From the IMG/VR virus record IMGVR_UViG_3300021478_000106, positions 1-24,715 of that record: a stretch of DNA of 24,715 nt, one strand, 5' to 3'. Under the pieces are notes generated by a model. The model had not been told where the DNA came from, searched no databases, and saw nothing but the letters and a program-made list of their open reading frames with translations. Source of the DNA: a virus. Of the stretch, positions 12,476-20,295 are shown piece after piece (the first letter of the stretch is position 1; the number at the start of each line of letters is the position of its first letter). A program made the translations under genes and the position numbers.

Positions 12476-13792
12476 ATGGCTGTATTCCCGAATAATATTT
12501 TGCAACAAGTACAAACGTATCAAAGATCGTCCCTGGCTTTGTTGTTAAACTTGTGTTGCCATTTATCCACGGCTAACACCAAATTCAAAGATTTTGACAA
12601 AATTCAGGCAAATTTAGGGTCAACAGTGACCTTCGATTTACCCCCTCGTTTTACCACTACTGCCGGCTTAGTTGCGTCTTTTGAGCCAGCTGTTCAACGT
12701 GTATTGCAATTAGTAGCAGATCAAGCGAACAACACCTCATTCGCTGTTACCTCACAACAACGCATCTTCAACTTGGAAAAAGGTGAAGAAGATTATATGC
12801 GTGTGTTCGGTAAATCCGCTATTGCTGAACTCGCTAACTTAGTTGAAGGCAATGTTGCACTCAATTGGGATTCTGGCGTAGTGAGTCAATTAGATGGGAC
12901 GACCAATACTTATTCAGGCCCGTATCGATTTTTCGGTGACGGAAGCACAAGTATCAGTTCATATCAACAATTAGCTCAGGCCGTCATGTTCTTCAAGAAC
13001 TATGGCGCTGTGGCTGAAGGAATGAAGATTTACTTACCTGATTCGATCATCCCTGCGATTGTTGGTAATGGATTGAATCAATTTGTTCCAAATCGTAACG
13101 ACGATATAGCAATGTCGTGGGAAGTGGGCGATTTTGGTACACCTCTAGTCAAATACTATCAGTCAAACTTGATGCCAATCCATGTGTCTGGTAATAGCGG
13201 TGTTGCTGGTAATACTTTTACAGTAGTTAGTACTAATGATCCAACAGGTCAAAATGTTACTCAAATTACTGTAACCACCAATGGGACATCAACTGATGCT
13301 AATGCAGTATTTGCAGGTGATTTGTTCCAATTTAAAGATGGTGTCTCAGGTCAACCGAATATGCGTTATTTGACCTTCATCGGACATTTCCCATCCGCAA
13401 ATCCGGTTCAATTCAGAGCAATCGCAAATGCAGGCTCTACCAGTGGCACTATTACCTTAAGTATTACTCCAGCTCTCAATTGGGCAGGTGGGGCAAACCA
13501 AAACCTCAATAATGCTATTGCGGCTGGTATGCAAATACTTACTTTCCCATCTCACCGTTGTGGAGGTATTTTAGGTGGGGAAGCTTTATTCCTTGCAATG
13601 CCTCAATTGCCAGAACAAAGCCCATATGACACAGCAAATGAATATGATCCAGAAACAGCGGCATCATTACGTTTGACCTATGGTTCTTTATTCGGACAAA
13701 ACCAAACAGGCATGATTTACGATGAAGTTCACGGCTCAGTCATTGTGCCTGAATATTCCATGCGTATGTTAATACCATTGTCTCAAGGCTAA
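12476..13792 (+). CDS. Major capsid (coat) protein, P22 gp5-like
   Basis: 438 residues from the ATG at 12476, with GGAG nine bases upstream; the in-frame codon at 12458 is rejected as it precedes the ribosome site. The N-terminus (MAVFPNNILQQVQTYQRSS) is followed by a long helix. The middle (about residues 185-310) holds a beta-rich insertion with GNTFTVVSTND and TITLSITPAL, comparable to the P22 I-domain region. The C-terminus has GGEALFLAMPQLPEQSPYDT and RLTYGSLFGQNQTG. Order after scaffold and length agree with an HK97-fold coat protein. Assignment rests mostly on position, size and overall pattern. Confidence 0.85.
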   Translation: MAVFPNNILQQVQTYQRSSLALLLNLCCHLSTANTKFKDFDKIQANLGSTVTFDLPPRFTTTAGLVASFEPAVQRVLQLVADQANNTSFAVTSQQRIFNLEKGEEDYMRVFGKSAIAELANLVEGNVALNWDSGVVSQLDGTTNTYSGPYRFFGDGSTSISSYQQLAQAVMFFKNYGAVAEGMKIYLPDSIIPAIVGNGLNQFVPNRNDDIAMSWEVGDFGTPLVKYYQSNLMPIHVSGNSGVAGNTFTVVSTNDPTGQNVTQITVTTNGTSTDANAVFAGDLFQFKDGVSGQPNMRYLTFIGHFPSANPVQFRAIANAGSTSGTITLSITPALNWAGGANQNLNNAIAAGMQILTFPSHRCGGILGGEALFLAMPQLPEQSPYDTANEYDPETAASLRLTYGSLFGQNQTGMIYDEVHGSVIVPEYSMRMLIPLSQG

Positions 13793-13799
13793 AAGAACA

Positions 13800-13815
13800 G
13801 GGGGAGAAATCCCCC
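13800..13815 (+). other. GNRA-capped hairpin after coat gene
   Basis: GGGGGA-GAAA-TCCCCC is a perfect 6-bp stem with a GAAA tetraloop, eight bases after the coat stop codon. No T-run follows, so it is not a standard terminator. It more likely protects the 3' end of the coat message or lowers read-through downstream. Its GC content stands out in AT-rich DNA. Confidence 0.65.
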
Positions 13816-13846
13816 ACTTCATTCAAGGATTAAGAGGATATTAAAT

Positions 13847-14695
13847 ATGGCTACTCCACAAATTCAAAATGACCCCATTTATCTTTTGCCCTACTTATAT
13901 ATCAGTGGCTTAAATATTTCGGTGGCATCAACAACTGTTTTGGCTATTGCGCCAGGACAAGCGCGCGATTCCAGCGATAATATTGATATGCCTGTAGGAT
14001 TTCCCAATTTACAAGGCAATGTAGTACCTGCTACCCAATTTCAAAATTATATGCCGCCTTTATTTATTAATAGTGCAGTTAATGGAGCAAATGGGTTAGA
14101 TCAAGGTTCTTTAATAGCAACCATGGATTATGCGATTTACCTTATTGGTGACTCTCGCGGTTATAATCCGGTAGCTGCTATTTTAAGCTTAACTAGTAAT
14201 GCATTTCCTTTATTGCCATTGGGCTATGATTCTTACCGTTTGCTTGGATTTATTCAAACAGATGGTTCAGCGCATTTTGTTGCGTCGTCTACCAATCCAT
14301 TAAATGCGAGAAATTTACGCGCTTACTATGTAAGTCCTGCATCATCTGTATTGTCTGGCGGAAATGCAACCTCATTTACTGCTATTGATATGTCTACCCC
14401 GATTCCAACCACTACAGCAAGAGATGTCATTGCATTATTGCAAGTGACCTTTATCCCGTTAGCTGCTGGTGACACAGTTCAGTTTAGACCAACAGCAGAA
14501 GGCACACCTCAAACAGCAGGGCTTGTGACAATTACAGGAGCGGCCGCTGGTATCGCCCAAACACAATATGTTCAAGTGATAAGCGGTGTAGGAAGCAGCA
14601 AACCTGAAATTGATTACAAAGTAAGTGTGAGCGGTGATTCAGTGAGCGTATCTGTTGTTGGATATGCTTATATCCCAACGAGTTATGTTCCTTAA
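13847..14695 (+). CDS. Accessory virion protein after coat
   Basis: 282 residues, beta-rich and low in charge, starting MATPQIQNDPIYLLPYLYIS. It contains a 'YLYISGLNISVASTTVLAIA-G-ARDSSD-ID' opening found in phage surface proteins whose N-terminal domain anchors to the virion, and a C-terminal all-beta domain (FIPLAAGDTVQFRPTAEGTP). Likely a head decoration or fibre-type protein, by composition and place between coat and adaptor. AGAGGA ribosome site. Confidence 0.7.
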   Translation: MATPQIQNDPIYLLPYLYISGLNISVASTTVLAIAPGQARDSSDNIDMPVGFPNLQGNVVPATQFQNYMPPLFINSAVNGANGLDQGSLIATMDYAIYLIGDSRGYNPVAAILSLTSNAFPLLPLGYDSYRLLGFIQTDGSAHFVASSTNPLNARNLRAYYVSPASSVLSGGNATSFTAIDMSTPIPTTTARDVIALLQVTFIPLAAGDTVQFRPTAEGTPQTAGLVTITGAAAGIAQTQYVQVISGVGSSKPEIDYKVSVSGDSVSVSVVGYAYIPTSYVP

Positions 14696-14713
14696 TCAAA
14701 TAAGGAGTGTTGT

Positions 14714-15469
14714 ATGGCATATACTGCCCAACAACTCATCTCGCGCGCTTGGTTCTTATCAGGCATTGTCGCCCGTAATCTTCAAGTGGATACGGGCGGT
14801 CAAAGCTCAGATGGATTATATCTTTTAAACGCACTACTTGATTTTAAACAAATTGAAACCGATCTGATTCCCTACTGGCAATATATCGAATTGCCGCTTG
14901 TCGCAGGCCAGGAATTTTATTTTCTGCCGTATGTCGCAGTCCTCGAATCAGTGACGTTTAATATCAATGTTGTGCGTTATCCAATGGATATGGTCACTCG
15001 TCGTAATTACTATGGTTCAGCGCGTGTTGATGACATTACAAGTTTGCCTTTTAGTTATAATTACAATCGTGCATTGGGTGGTGGAAACCTTGCGCTCTAT
15101 TTTAAGCCTGATACTGGTTATATTATGAAGGCAATGGTTAAGATATTTTTAACTGATGTTAATCTTAATACTGATCTTACCAATATAAGCGAAGTCACTC
15201 CTTATACTTTCATTAATAGCTCAAATCAGGGCTATGACACGGGCTATATTGAATATTTAAGATACAGTCTAGCTGAGTACATGACGTCGGAATACGGCAT
15301 CATCTTTAATCCACAATCCGCAAAAATACTTACTTCTATGAAGCGAAAGTTGATGTATATATCGCCGCCGGATTTATCGATGATTAAGACTACGATATTG
15401 ACAGCGGATGGGAGTCCGGGATGGAACTGGGGGGACGTGAACCTGGGCAGGGGTTGGCGCCCAAGTTAA
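14714..15469 (+). CDS. Head-completion adaptor, gp4-like
   Basis: 251 residues. The N-terminus (MAYTAQQLISRAWFLSGIVA) and the stretch DGLYLLNALLDFKQIETDLI form the helical bundle typical of connector proteins that dock under the portal. A beta domain and a C-terminal helix (YIEYLRYSLAEYMTSEYGI) follow. In P22 the equivalent gp4 plugs the portal after packaging. This protein is longer than P22 gp4 (about 166 residues) because of the central beta insertion. AAGGAG ribosome site. The place between coat and gp10-like genes supports the call. Confidence 0.78.
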   Translation: MAYTAQQLISRAWFLSGIVARNLQVDTGGQSSDGLYLLNALLDFKQIETDLIPYWQYIELPLVAGQEFYFLPYVAVLESVTFNINVVRYPMDMVTRRNYYGSARVDDITSLPFSYNYNRALGGGNLALYFKPDTGYIMKAMVKIFLTDVNLNTDLTNISEVTPYTFINSSNQGYDTGYIEYLRYSLAEYMTSEYGIIFNPQSAKILTSMKRKLMYISPPDLSMIKTTILTADGSPGWNWGDVNLGRGWRPS

Positions 15470-15495
15470 TGATTTTATTGAAGTTTTTATGTTAT

Positions 15496-15524
15496 TTGAC
15501 ATACAATAAGATTACATATAAAAT
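15496..15524 (+). promoter_or_regulatory. Sigma70-type promoter for the RHH cassette
   Basis: A perfect TTGACA (15496-15501), a 17-bp spacer and TAAAAT (15519-15524, 5 of 6 to TATAAT). The start point would be near 15531, giving a 24-base leader with TAGGAG before the ATG at 15555. This is the best promoter in the window. It marks the regulator/membrane/DUF551 cassette as independently transcribed, so expressible outside the late phase. Confidence 0.75.
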
Positions 15525-15554
15525 ATGCTTTCTTATTAATTAGGAGATATAAAA

Positions 15555-15809
15555 ATGTCAAATAAAGAGACAGATGCAATAGTAACAACAGTAAGAATGA
15601 GACAACATACTATTGATCAAATAGAAAAATTAAAAAATTATGTCCATGCAGCGAGTTTTTCTGAAATGATTAGAAGATCAGTTGATATCAGTGACTCAAT
15701 AATAGGCGCGATAAAAAATGGAGAGAGAGTTCTTATTGAAGATAAAAAAGGGAATCAACGGCAAATTCTGATTACCGGAATCAATGGAGTATCTCATGCA
15801 TCAAGATAA
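15555..15809 (+). CDS. Ribbon-helix-helix DNA-binding regulator
   Basis: 84 residues with the RHH layout: a short strand (VTTVRMR, about residues 10-16), helix A (HTIDQIEKLKNYV), a turn and helix B (SFSEMIRRSVDISDSIIGAI), then a small strand pair (ERVLIEDKKGNQRQILI). RHH proteins dimerise and bind operator repeats with the N-terminal strand, and many are antitoxins or autorepressors. It has its own promoter and overlaps the next, membrane-protein gene. It is probably the regulator of this cassette. Confidence 0.85.
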   Translation: MSNKETDAIVTTVRMRQHTIDQIEKLKNYVHAASFSEMIRRSVDISDSIIGAIKNGERVLIEDKKGNQRQILITGINGVSHASR

Positions 15810-16032
15810 AGATATTCTAGAATATGTATTTTCATTAACAGAAGAAAAAGTAACCCCTAAAGATTTACTTAAATTCGCTCAATATATATTACTATTTATT
15901 TTTATATTATTTATATTTAGCGCTATTCTGCAAACGATTATACCAACTAGTCCTGTATTTGATGCCTGTAAATTAGTGTTACCTGAAATAGCAACATTAA
16001 TAATAGGATTTTATTTCGGGAAAATAAAATAA
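15796..16032 (+). CDS. Two-pass membrane protein of the RHH cassette
   Basis: 78 residues from the ATG at 15796, with GGAG six bases upstream. An earlier in-frame ATG at 15784 would add four residues and has poor spacing. It overlaps the RHH gene by 14 bases. A cytoplasmic-looking charged N-terminus (MHQDKDILEYVFSLTEEKVT) is followed by a long hydrophobic helix (YILLFIFILFIFSAILQTII) and a second one (LPEIATLIIGFYFG) with a basic end. Candidate small membrane effector or holin-like protein; no diagnostic motif. Confidence 0.78.
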   Translation: MHQDKDILEYVFSLTEEKVTPKDLLKFAQYILLFIFILFIFSAILQTIIPTSPVFDACKLVLPEIATLIIGFYFGKIK

Positions 16033-16040
16033 ATTAATTA

Positions 16041-16067
16041 AAACCAAGGATGGTTTAACCTTGGAGG
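16041..16067 (+). promoter_or_regulatory. Alternative hairpins overlapping the ribosome site of the DUF551 gene
   Basis: AAACC (16041-16045) pairs with GGTTT (16052-16056). CCAAGG (16044-16049) pairs with CCTTGG (16059-16064), and the last GG of that stem is the first GG of the GGAGG ribosome site (16063-16067). The two stems exclude each other. The 6-bp stem hides part of the ribosome site while the 5-bp stem frees it, a switch-like arrangement. Confidence 0.5.
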
Positions 16068-16073
16068 AAGAAA

Positions 16074-16409
16074 ATGAGTTGGAAAACAGAAAATGGTGAA
16101 GTAGAAGATTTAAAATCTTATGAGATAGGATTTAAATCAGCATTATCGAATGAATGGATAAGTGTTAAGGATAGATTGCCTAATAATAATGTGAGAATTT
16201 TAAGTTTTGATGGTAAAGGATCAATATATGATACTTTATATATTAATAAAAAATTTTTTATTTTTAATTTTTCAGCAAAGCCTATTTATATAAATGATAA
16301 TTTACAATTTACAGGAGTGGCTAACACAGAAGAAGATTTAAATTTTGAATATGGCTTTAGATTAAAAAAAATAACCCATTGGATGCCATTACCCGAACCA
16401 CCTAAATAA
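16074..16409 (+). CDS. DUF551 domain protein
   Basis: 111 residues. The conserved start WISVKDRLPNNNVRILSFDG (from about residue 28) and end HWMPLPEPPK are the signature of DUF551, a small beta-rich family common in phages and prophages with no known biochemical role. The middle carries an AT-rich insert (KKFFIFNFSAKPIYINDN). GGAGG is a strong ribosome site. It is the last gene of the RHH cassette and is followed closely by the gp10-like gene. Confidence 0.9.
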   Translation: MSWKTENGEVEDLKSYEIGFKSALSNEWISVKDRLPNNNVRILSFDGKGSIYDTLYINKKFFIFNFSAKPIYINDNLQFTGVANTEEDLNFEYGFRLKKITHWMPLPEPPK

Positions 16410-16434
16410 TGATTCATTTACCAAGGAAGGCATT

Positions 16435-18105
16435 ATGATACAAAGAGGACCTACTTCAAAGCCAATGCCGCTTAATATTTGTGGTTCAAGTGTATTTGGA
16501 AGATATCCCAAGATCAGTATTGAAAAAACATATAACATGTTTATCAGTGATCAGTGGTTAGTCCCCTATCCTGGATATCAAATTGCAATTCCAAATTTAG
16601 GAAAAGAAGGAAGAGGCGCATATACTAGTACTAAATCTGGAAGAATTTTCGCAGTATTTGATAATAATGTTTATTTGATTAATTTATTCTTTGATCAAAG
16701 TCTTGCAAAATCATTCGATACGTCTGCAATAAAAATAGGTAAATTACTTACTAATACCGGTATTGTTTATATTACTGAAAATAATAAGCCACAAATATTG
16801 ATTTCAGATAATTTAGCGCTTTATATTTATGATCCGACTTTATCACCTGCATTTCAGCAAGTGCCCAATTTAGATTTTGTGCCAGGTTATGTTTCATTTC
16901 ATGATACTTATTTTTTATGTGCTGCGACACAAGATAATTTTTATAGTCCGGCAGCTACTAACACATGGCGTTTGTCGGGTCAAAATGATGGTCTTACGTG
17001 GGCTGATGATGCGGCAAGTATTGGTCTATTGCAAACGAAAGCAGATAAAACAGCAGCTATTACACGATTTCCATCACAGGGAAATGTGATACTTGTTTTA
17101 GGACAAACTGTTACAGAGTTTTGGTATGACACTGGAGCACAATTATTTCCTTATCAACGTAACAATCAAATGTCTATTGACTATGGTTGTCTAAGCCCCG
17201 CAACCGTTGTTGAAATGGATGAAATAGTTATATGGCTAGCTGCGAATGAAAAATCAGGTCCTATAATTATGTATTCTACGGGAGGTAAACCTGAGAAGAT
17301 TACCACAGATGGGATTGATTATTTATTTTCTCAATTAACTAATCCTTCTGATTCGCGTGCTTTTATCATAAGACAAGATGGACATTTGATTTATCATATA
17401 AATTTTTATACGGATAATTTGTCCTTATTTTATGATTTTAATACTCAAAAATTCTTTCATGCATGTGATGAAAACTTAAATTATTTTATTGCAAGCCAAG
17501 TAGTATTTTTCAATAACCAATATTATTTTGTGAGTAAAAATAATGGTAATTTATATGCGTTTGATACGATATATACAACCTATGATGGCGCAGAAATTCC
17601 TCGCATAAGAACATGTAAGAATATTAGATTACCTTCTCAAGAATATTTTATTTTGAATGATATTGGATTTACTATTGAGTCTGGCGAAACAAATTGGCAG
17701 CAACAAAGTACAGGGCCGATTAATCTTATTACGCAAGATGGTAAGAAATTAATTACAGAAGGAAAAGGTTCTATTTACATGAAAACACAAGATGATAATT
17801 TTATTTTGTTTCAAAATGGAAATAATTTTATTACTCAACAATCTGATCCGAGCAATTTTGATTATCTTATTTCTGAACAAAATGGAATTCTTAATTCAAC
17901 ACCGAGAGTAGACTTTTCTATTTCGATTGATGGTGGCTCATCATTTGGTAATGAATGGGGATATGATTTACCGCCTATTGGGCAGCGTAAAAATAAATTA
18001 ATGTGGTGGCAATGCGGCGCTGCAAATGATCTAGTTCCTCAATTTAAGTTTTGGGGTATGGGAAGATTTGTTGCGACTGATGGTATAGCGAATATACGCC
18101 AATGA
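16435..18105 (+). CDS. Packaged-DNA stabilisation / tail needle platform protein, gp10-like
   Basis: 556 residues, longer than P22 gp10 (about 470). Early on it has a 'MPLNICGSSVFGRYPKISIE' and 'NMFISDQWLVPYPG' pattern, then a propeller-like run of beta repeats (for example SGRIFAVFDNNVYLINLFFD and the central WADDAASIGLLQTKAD, VILVLGQTVTEFWYDTGAQL). The residues 'DGLTWADDAASIG' to 'TVTEFWYDTGA' match the corresponding part of gp10-type proteins (DRYSAQYRAES to GSSTIEYFSLTGA) in order and spacing. It closes the portal channel beneath gp4. About residues 430-480 hold a repetitive stretch (LITQDGKKLITEGKGSIYM) not present in P22. The next gene overlaps by ATGA. Confidence 0.85.
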   Translation: MIQRGPTSKPMPLNICGSSVFGRYPKISIEKTYNMFISDQWLVPYPGYQIAIPNLGKEGRGAYTSTKSGRIFAVFDNNVYLINLFFDQSLAKSFDTSAIKIGKLLTNTGIVYITENNKPQILISDNLALYIYDPTLSPAFQQVPNLDFVPGYVSFHDTYFLCAATQDNFYSPAATNTWRLSGQNDGLTWADDAASIGLLQTKADKTAAITRFPSQGNVILVLGQTVTEFWYDTGAQLFPYQRNNQMSIDYGCLSPATVVEMDEIVIWLAANEKSGPIIMYSTGGKPEKITTDGIDYLFSQLTNPSDSRAFIIRQDGHLIYHINFYTDNLSLFYDFNTQKFFHACDENLNYFIASQVVFFNNQYYFVSKNNGNLYAFDTIYTTYDGAEIPRIRTCKNIRLPSQEYFILNDIGFTIESGETNWQQQSTGPINLITQDGKKLITEGKGSIYMKTQDDNFILFQNGNNFITQQSDPSNFDYLISEQNGILNSTPRVDFSISIDGGSSFGNEWGYDLPPIGQRKNKLMWWQCGAANDLVPQFKFWGMGRFVATDGIANIRQ

Positions 18106-18470
18106 CAACACAAACTAAAAAACCATCATCTATATTTCCTGATTATCCTAGAGAACAACCTATTATCAAAAAAGATGGAAGTTTAACTTCTACATGGGAC
18201 TTGTCATTAAATTCTCTTTATCAGGCATTGCAATCTAATTTTAGCAATGAAGGTATTCTATTTCCTCAATTAGATGCAAATGATATATCGACAATTCAAT
18301 CAATATATAATCCTTCATTGATTGGTTCTCCATTGCCTCAAAATATACCAGATATCAGTGGGAAAACTGTATTTGATTCTACCAATAGGGTACCTAAACA
18401 GTTTATAATAACATACGATGGTTCAGGCAATATATTAACGGCAGCCTGGAAAACATTCATATTAACTTAA
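18102..18470 (+). CDS. Small virion-associated protein
   Basis: 122 residues, starting MTTQTKKPSSIFPDYPREQP and containing IIKKDGSLTSTWDLSLNSLY and NFSNEGILFPQLDANDI. This 'FPDYPREQP' to 'NFSNEGI-FP-L' pattern recurs in small genes between gp10-like and ejection-protein genes of podoviruses from other hosts, by memory. The acidic-polar N-terminus and beta C-terminus may plug or staple the tail. It begins inside the stop of the gp10-like gene (ATGA). Confidence 0.7.
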   Translation: MTTQTKKPSSIFPDYPREQPIIKKDGSLTSTWDLSLNSLYQALQSNFSNEGILFPQLDANDISTIQSIYNPSLIGSPLPQNIPDISGKTVFDSTNRVPKQFIITYDGSGNILTAAWKTFILT

Positions 18471-18483
18471 AAGGATTTAAGTT

Positions 18484-19032
18484 ATGGCCTCACCACAAAG
18501 TTATTTACAGCAAATTCCTGGCCAATTAACGCCTTATTATCAGCCCTATATGGATGCGGGCACTGGCGCTATGACTAGTCTACAAGGCCAATATAATGAT
18601 CTTATTAATGATCCAGGTGGAAAATATAACCAAATAGGTCAAAGTTTTCATCAATCGCCTGGTTTTGATTTTGCTATGCAACAAGCCTTACAAGGTTCAG
18701 GACATGCTGCCGCGGCAGGTGGAATGGCAGGATCGCCTGAACATGAGCAACAAAATCAACAATTAGCCACTAATTTAGCTAATCAGGACTATTATAATTA
18801 TATGTCTGGGGCTACTGGTATGTATAATCAAGGACTGCATGGTCAACAAGATATGATGCATCAAGGCTATCAAGCAACACAGTCATTGACCGATCAAATA
18901 GCTCAAGAATTATCTCAACAAGCAAGATTACAGTATGCACAAGATGCTTCAAAAAAAGCAGCTCAATCGAGTATATGGGGTGATCTTGCTCAAGGTGCTG
19001 CTACAGGTGCAGGATACGCATTGATGCTTTAA
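18484..19032 (+). CDS. DNA ejection protein (small, gp7-like)
   Basis: 182 residues, Gln/Ala/Gly/Met/Tyr-rich: MASPQSYLQQIPGQLTPYYQ, GQSFHQSPGFDFAMQQALQG, HAAAAGGMAGSPEHEQQNQQ. P22-type ejection proteins (gp7, gp16, gp20) are Ala/Gln-rich helical proteins that leave the capsid with the DNA and enter the host envelope. The segment QDYYNYMSGATGMYNQGLHG and the amphipathic C-terminus agree. Place and size fit the first ejection protein. AAAGGA ribosome site. Confidence 0.72.
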   Translation: MASPQSYLQQIPGQLTPYYQPYMDAGTGAMTSLQGQYNDLINDPGGKYNQIGQSFHQSPGFDFAMQQALQGSGHAAAAGGMAGSPEHEQQNQQLATNLANQDYYNYMSGATGMYNQGLHGQQDMMHQGYQATQSLTDQIAQELSQQARLQYAQDASKKAAQSSIWGDLAQGAATGAGYALML

Positions 19033-19043
19033 GGAAAATAATT

Positions 19044-20294
19044 ATGCCATTTACAGCGCTAGATTATCCGATATTGACACCTGAACAGACTAGTCCTATG
19101 GCTGGCGTCATTAGTGGTTTGTTAAAAGGCGCACAACAAGCACCTGCAATGTATAAAAGTGCTCAAGAAGCAAAATATGCGCCTCAAACAATTCAAGCTG
19201 ATATTTTCGGAAAAGAATTTGCCCCATTAGCGGCTATTGCTTCGAGTCCTTTGGCGCAAGCTATGTTGCCTGAGCAGAAAGATCAAATGTTACAAATGAT
19301 AGCCCAATTATTAAAACAAAATTCCAATTTTGGTGGACAGACTGGACAAATGGGTTCTCAATCTTCTTCTAGCCAGGGCGGTTCATATAATCCTATTGTG
19401 AATGGAGCCGTATCAAATGCCATGGCAGGAAATGGACAACAACAAACTAATGGCTCAACAAATCCTTCTTTGCCTCAAAATGGTGGTAGCACGGGTTCGG
19501 GATTGGCAGCACATACTATAGCCCCTGCCACTGAACAAATACATCCTGCAAGCACAGTATTTTTTGATCCAACAACAGGTAAACAATACACACAACCTTC
19601 TTCAGGACTTATTGAAACATCTCAAAAAGGCCTTACTGCTATTAGGACAGCGCTCCCTCAACTACAAGATATTGCAAAAAAATCAAAAGAATTTCTAAGC
19701 CCAGGAAGCAATTTATCAACTGGAGCATCCCAAGTAGGTGGATGGTTATCAAAAGTTGATCCTACAGCATTATTAGGAATGGGAGAAGGTGGAAAAGGAT
19801 TGGTAAGAGGTGCTGAAAAATCAGCAGGAATAGACCCTGAAAAAATTAGTCGTTATACTGATTGGCAAAATCAAATGGATTCTACAGCCGAAAGATTAAT
19901 AGCGGCATATCCAACATTAGGAATGTCCGATCAAACAACTAATTTAATTCGTTCTGCGGTTCATCCAAATCCTGGTGAAACAACCGAAGGATTTGAAAAA
20001 AGAATGTATTCGCAAATTGACAGAGCAGTTCAATTAGCTGATTCAACCCAACAAAATATGCAAGCTATTCCTATAACAGACAAAATCCAAGCGCCCAATC
20101 AATCTCAGTCTCAAAAAGTTAATCCTGAATCAATTTCGAATCAATTAAAAAATAATAATGTTGATTTAACTTATTCAGAAGGAAAAGAACCTCCTCCTGG
20201 ATATATTTGGATGAGAAAAGGTAAAAAAACATTGGCGGTTCACGAAAGCAAAATTTCTGAAGCAAAAAAAAGAGAATATAAAGAGGTAGAATAA
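19044..20294 (+). CDS. DNA ejection protein (second)
   Basis: 416 residues. It opens MPFTALDYPILTPEQTSPMA and has an Ala/Gln-rich helical N-terminal part (IASSPLAQAMLPEQKDQMLQ), a long Gln/Ser/Gly-rich disordered linker (about residues 95-160) and a helical C-terminal half ending in a Lys/Glu-rich tail. There is no enzyme motif. The composition and the position between two other ejection-type genes support the call. The Pro-rich 'EGKEPPPGYIWMRKGKK' near the end may be a docking segment. Confidence 0.65.
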   Translation: MPFTALDYPILTPEQTSPMAGVISGLLKGAQQAPAMYKSAQEAKYAPQTIQADIFGKEFAPLAAIASSPLAQAMLPEQKDQMLQMIAQLLKQNSNFGGQTGQMGSQSSSSQGGSYNPIVNGAVSNAMAGNGQQQTNGSTNPSLPQNGGSTGSGLAAHTIAPATEQIHPASTVFFDPTTGKQYTQPSSGLIETSQKGLTAIRTALPQLQDIAKKSKEFLSPGSNLSTGASQVGGWLSKVDPTALLGMGEGGKGLVRGAEKSAGIDPEKISRYTDWQNQMDSTAERLIAAYPTLGMSDQTTNLIRSAVHPNPGETTEGFEKRMYSQIDRAVQLADSTQQNMQAIPITDKIQAPNQSQSQKVNPESISNQLKNNNVDLTYSEGKEPPPGYIWMRKGKKTLAVHESKISEAKKREYKEVE

Positions 20295-20295
20295 T

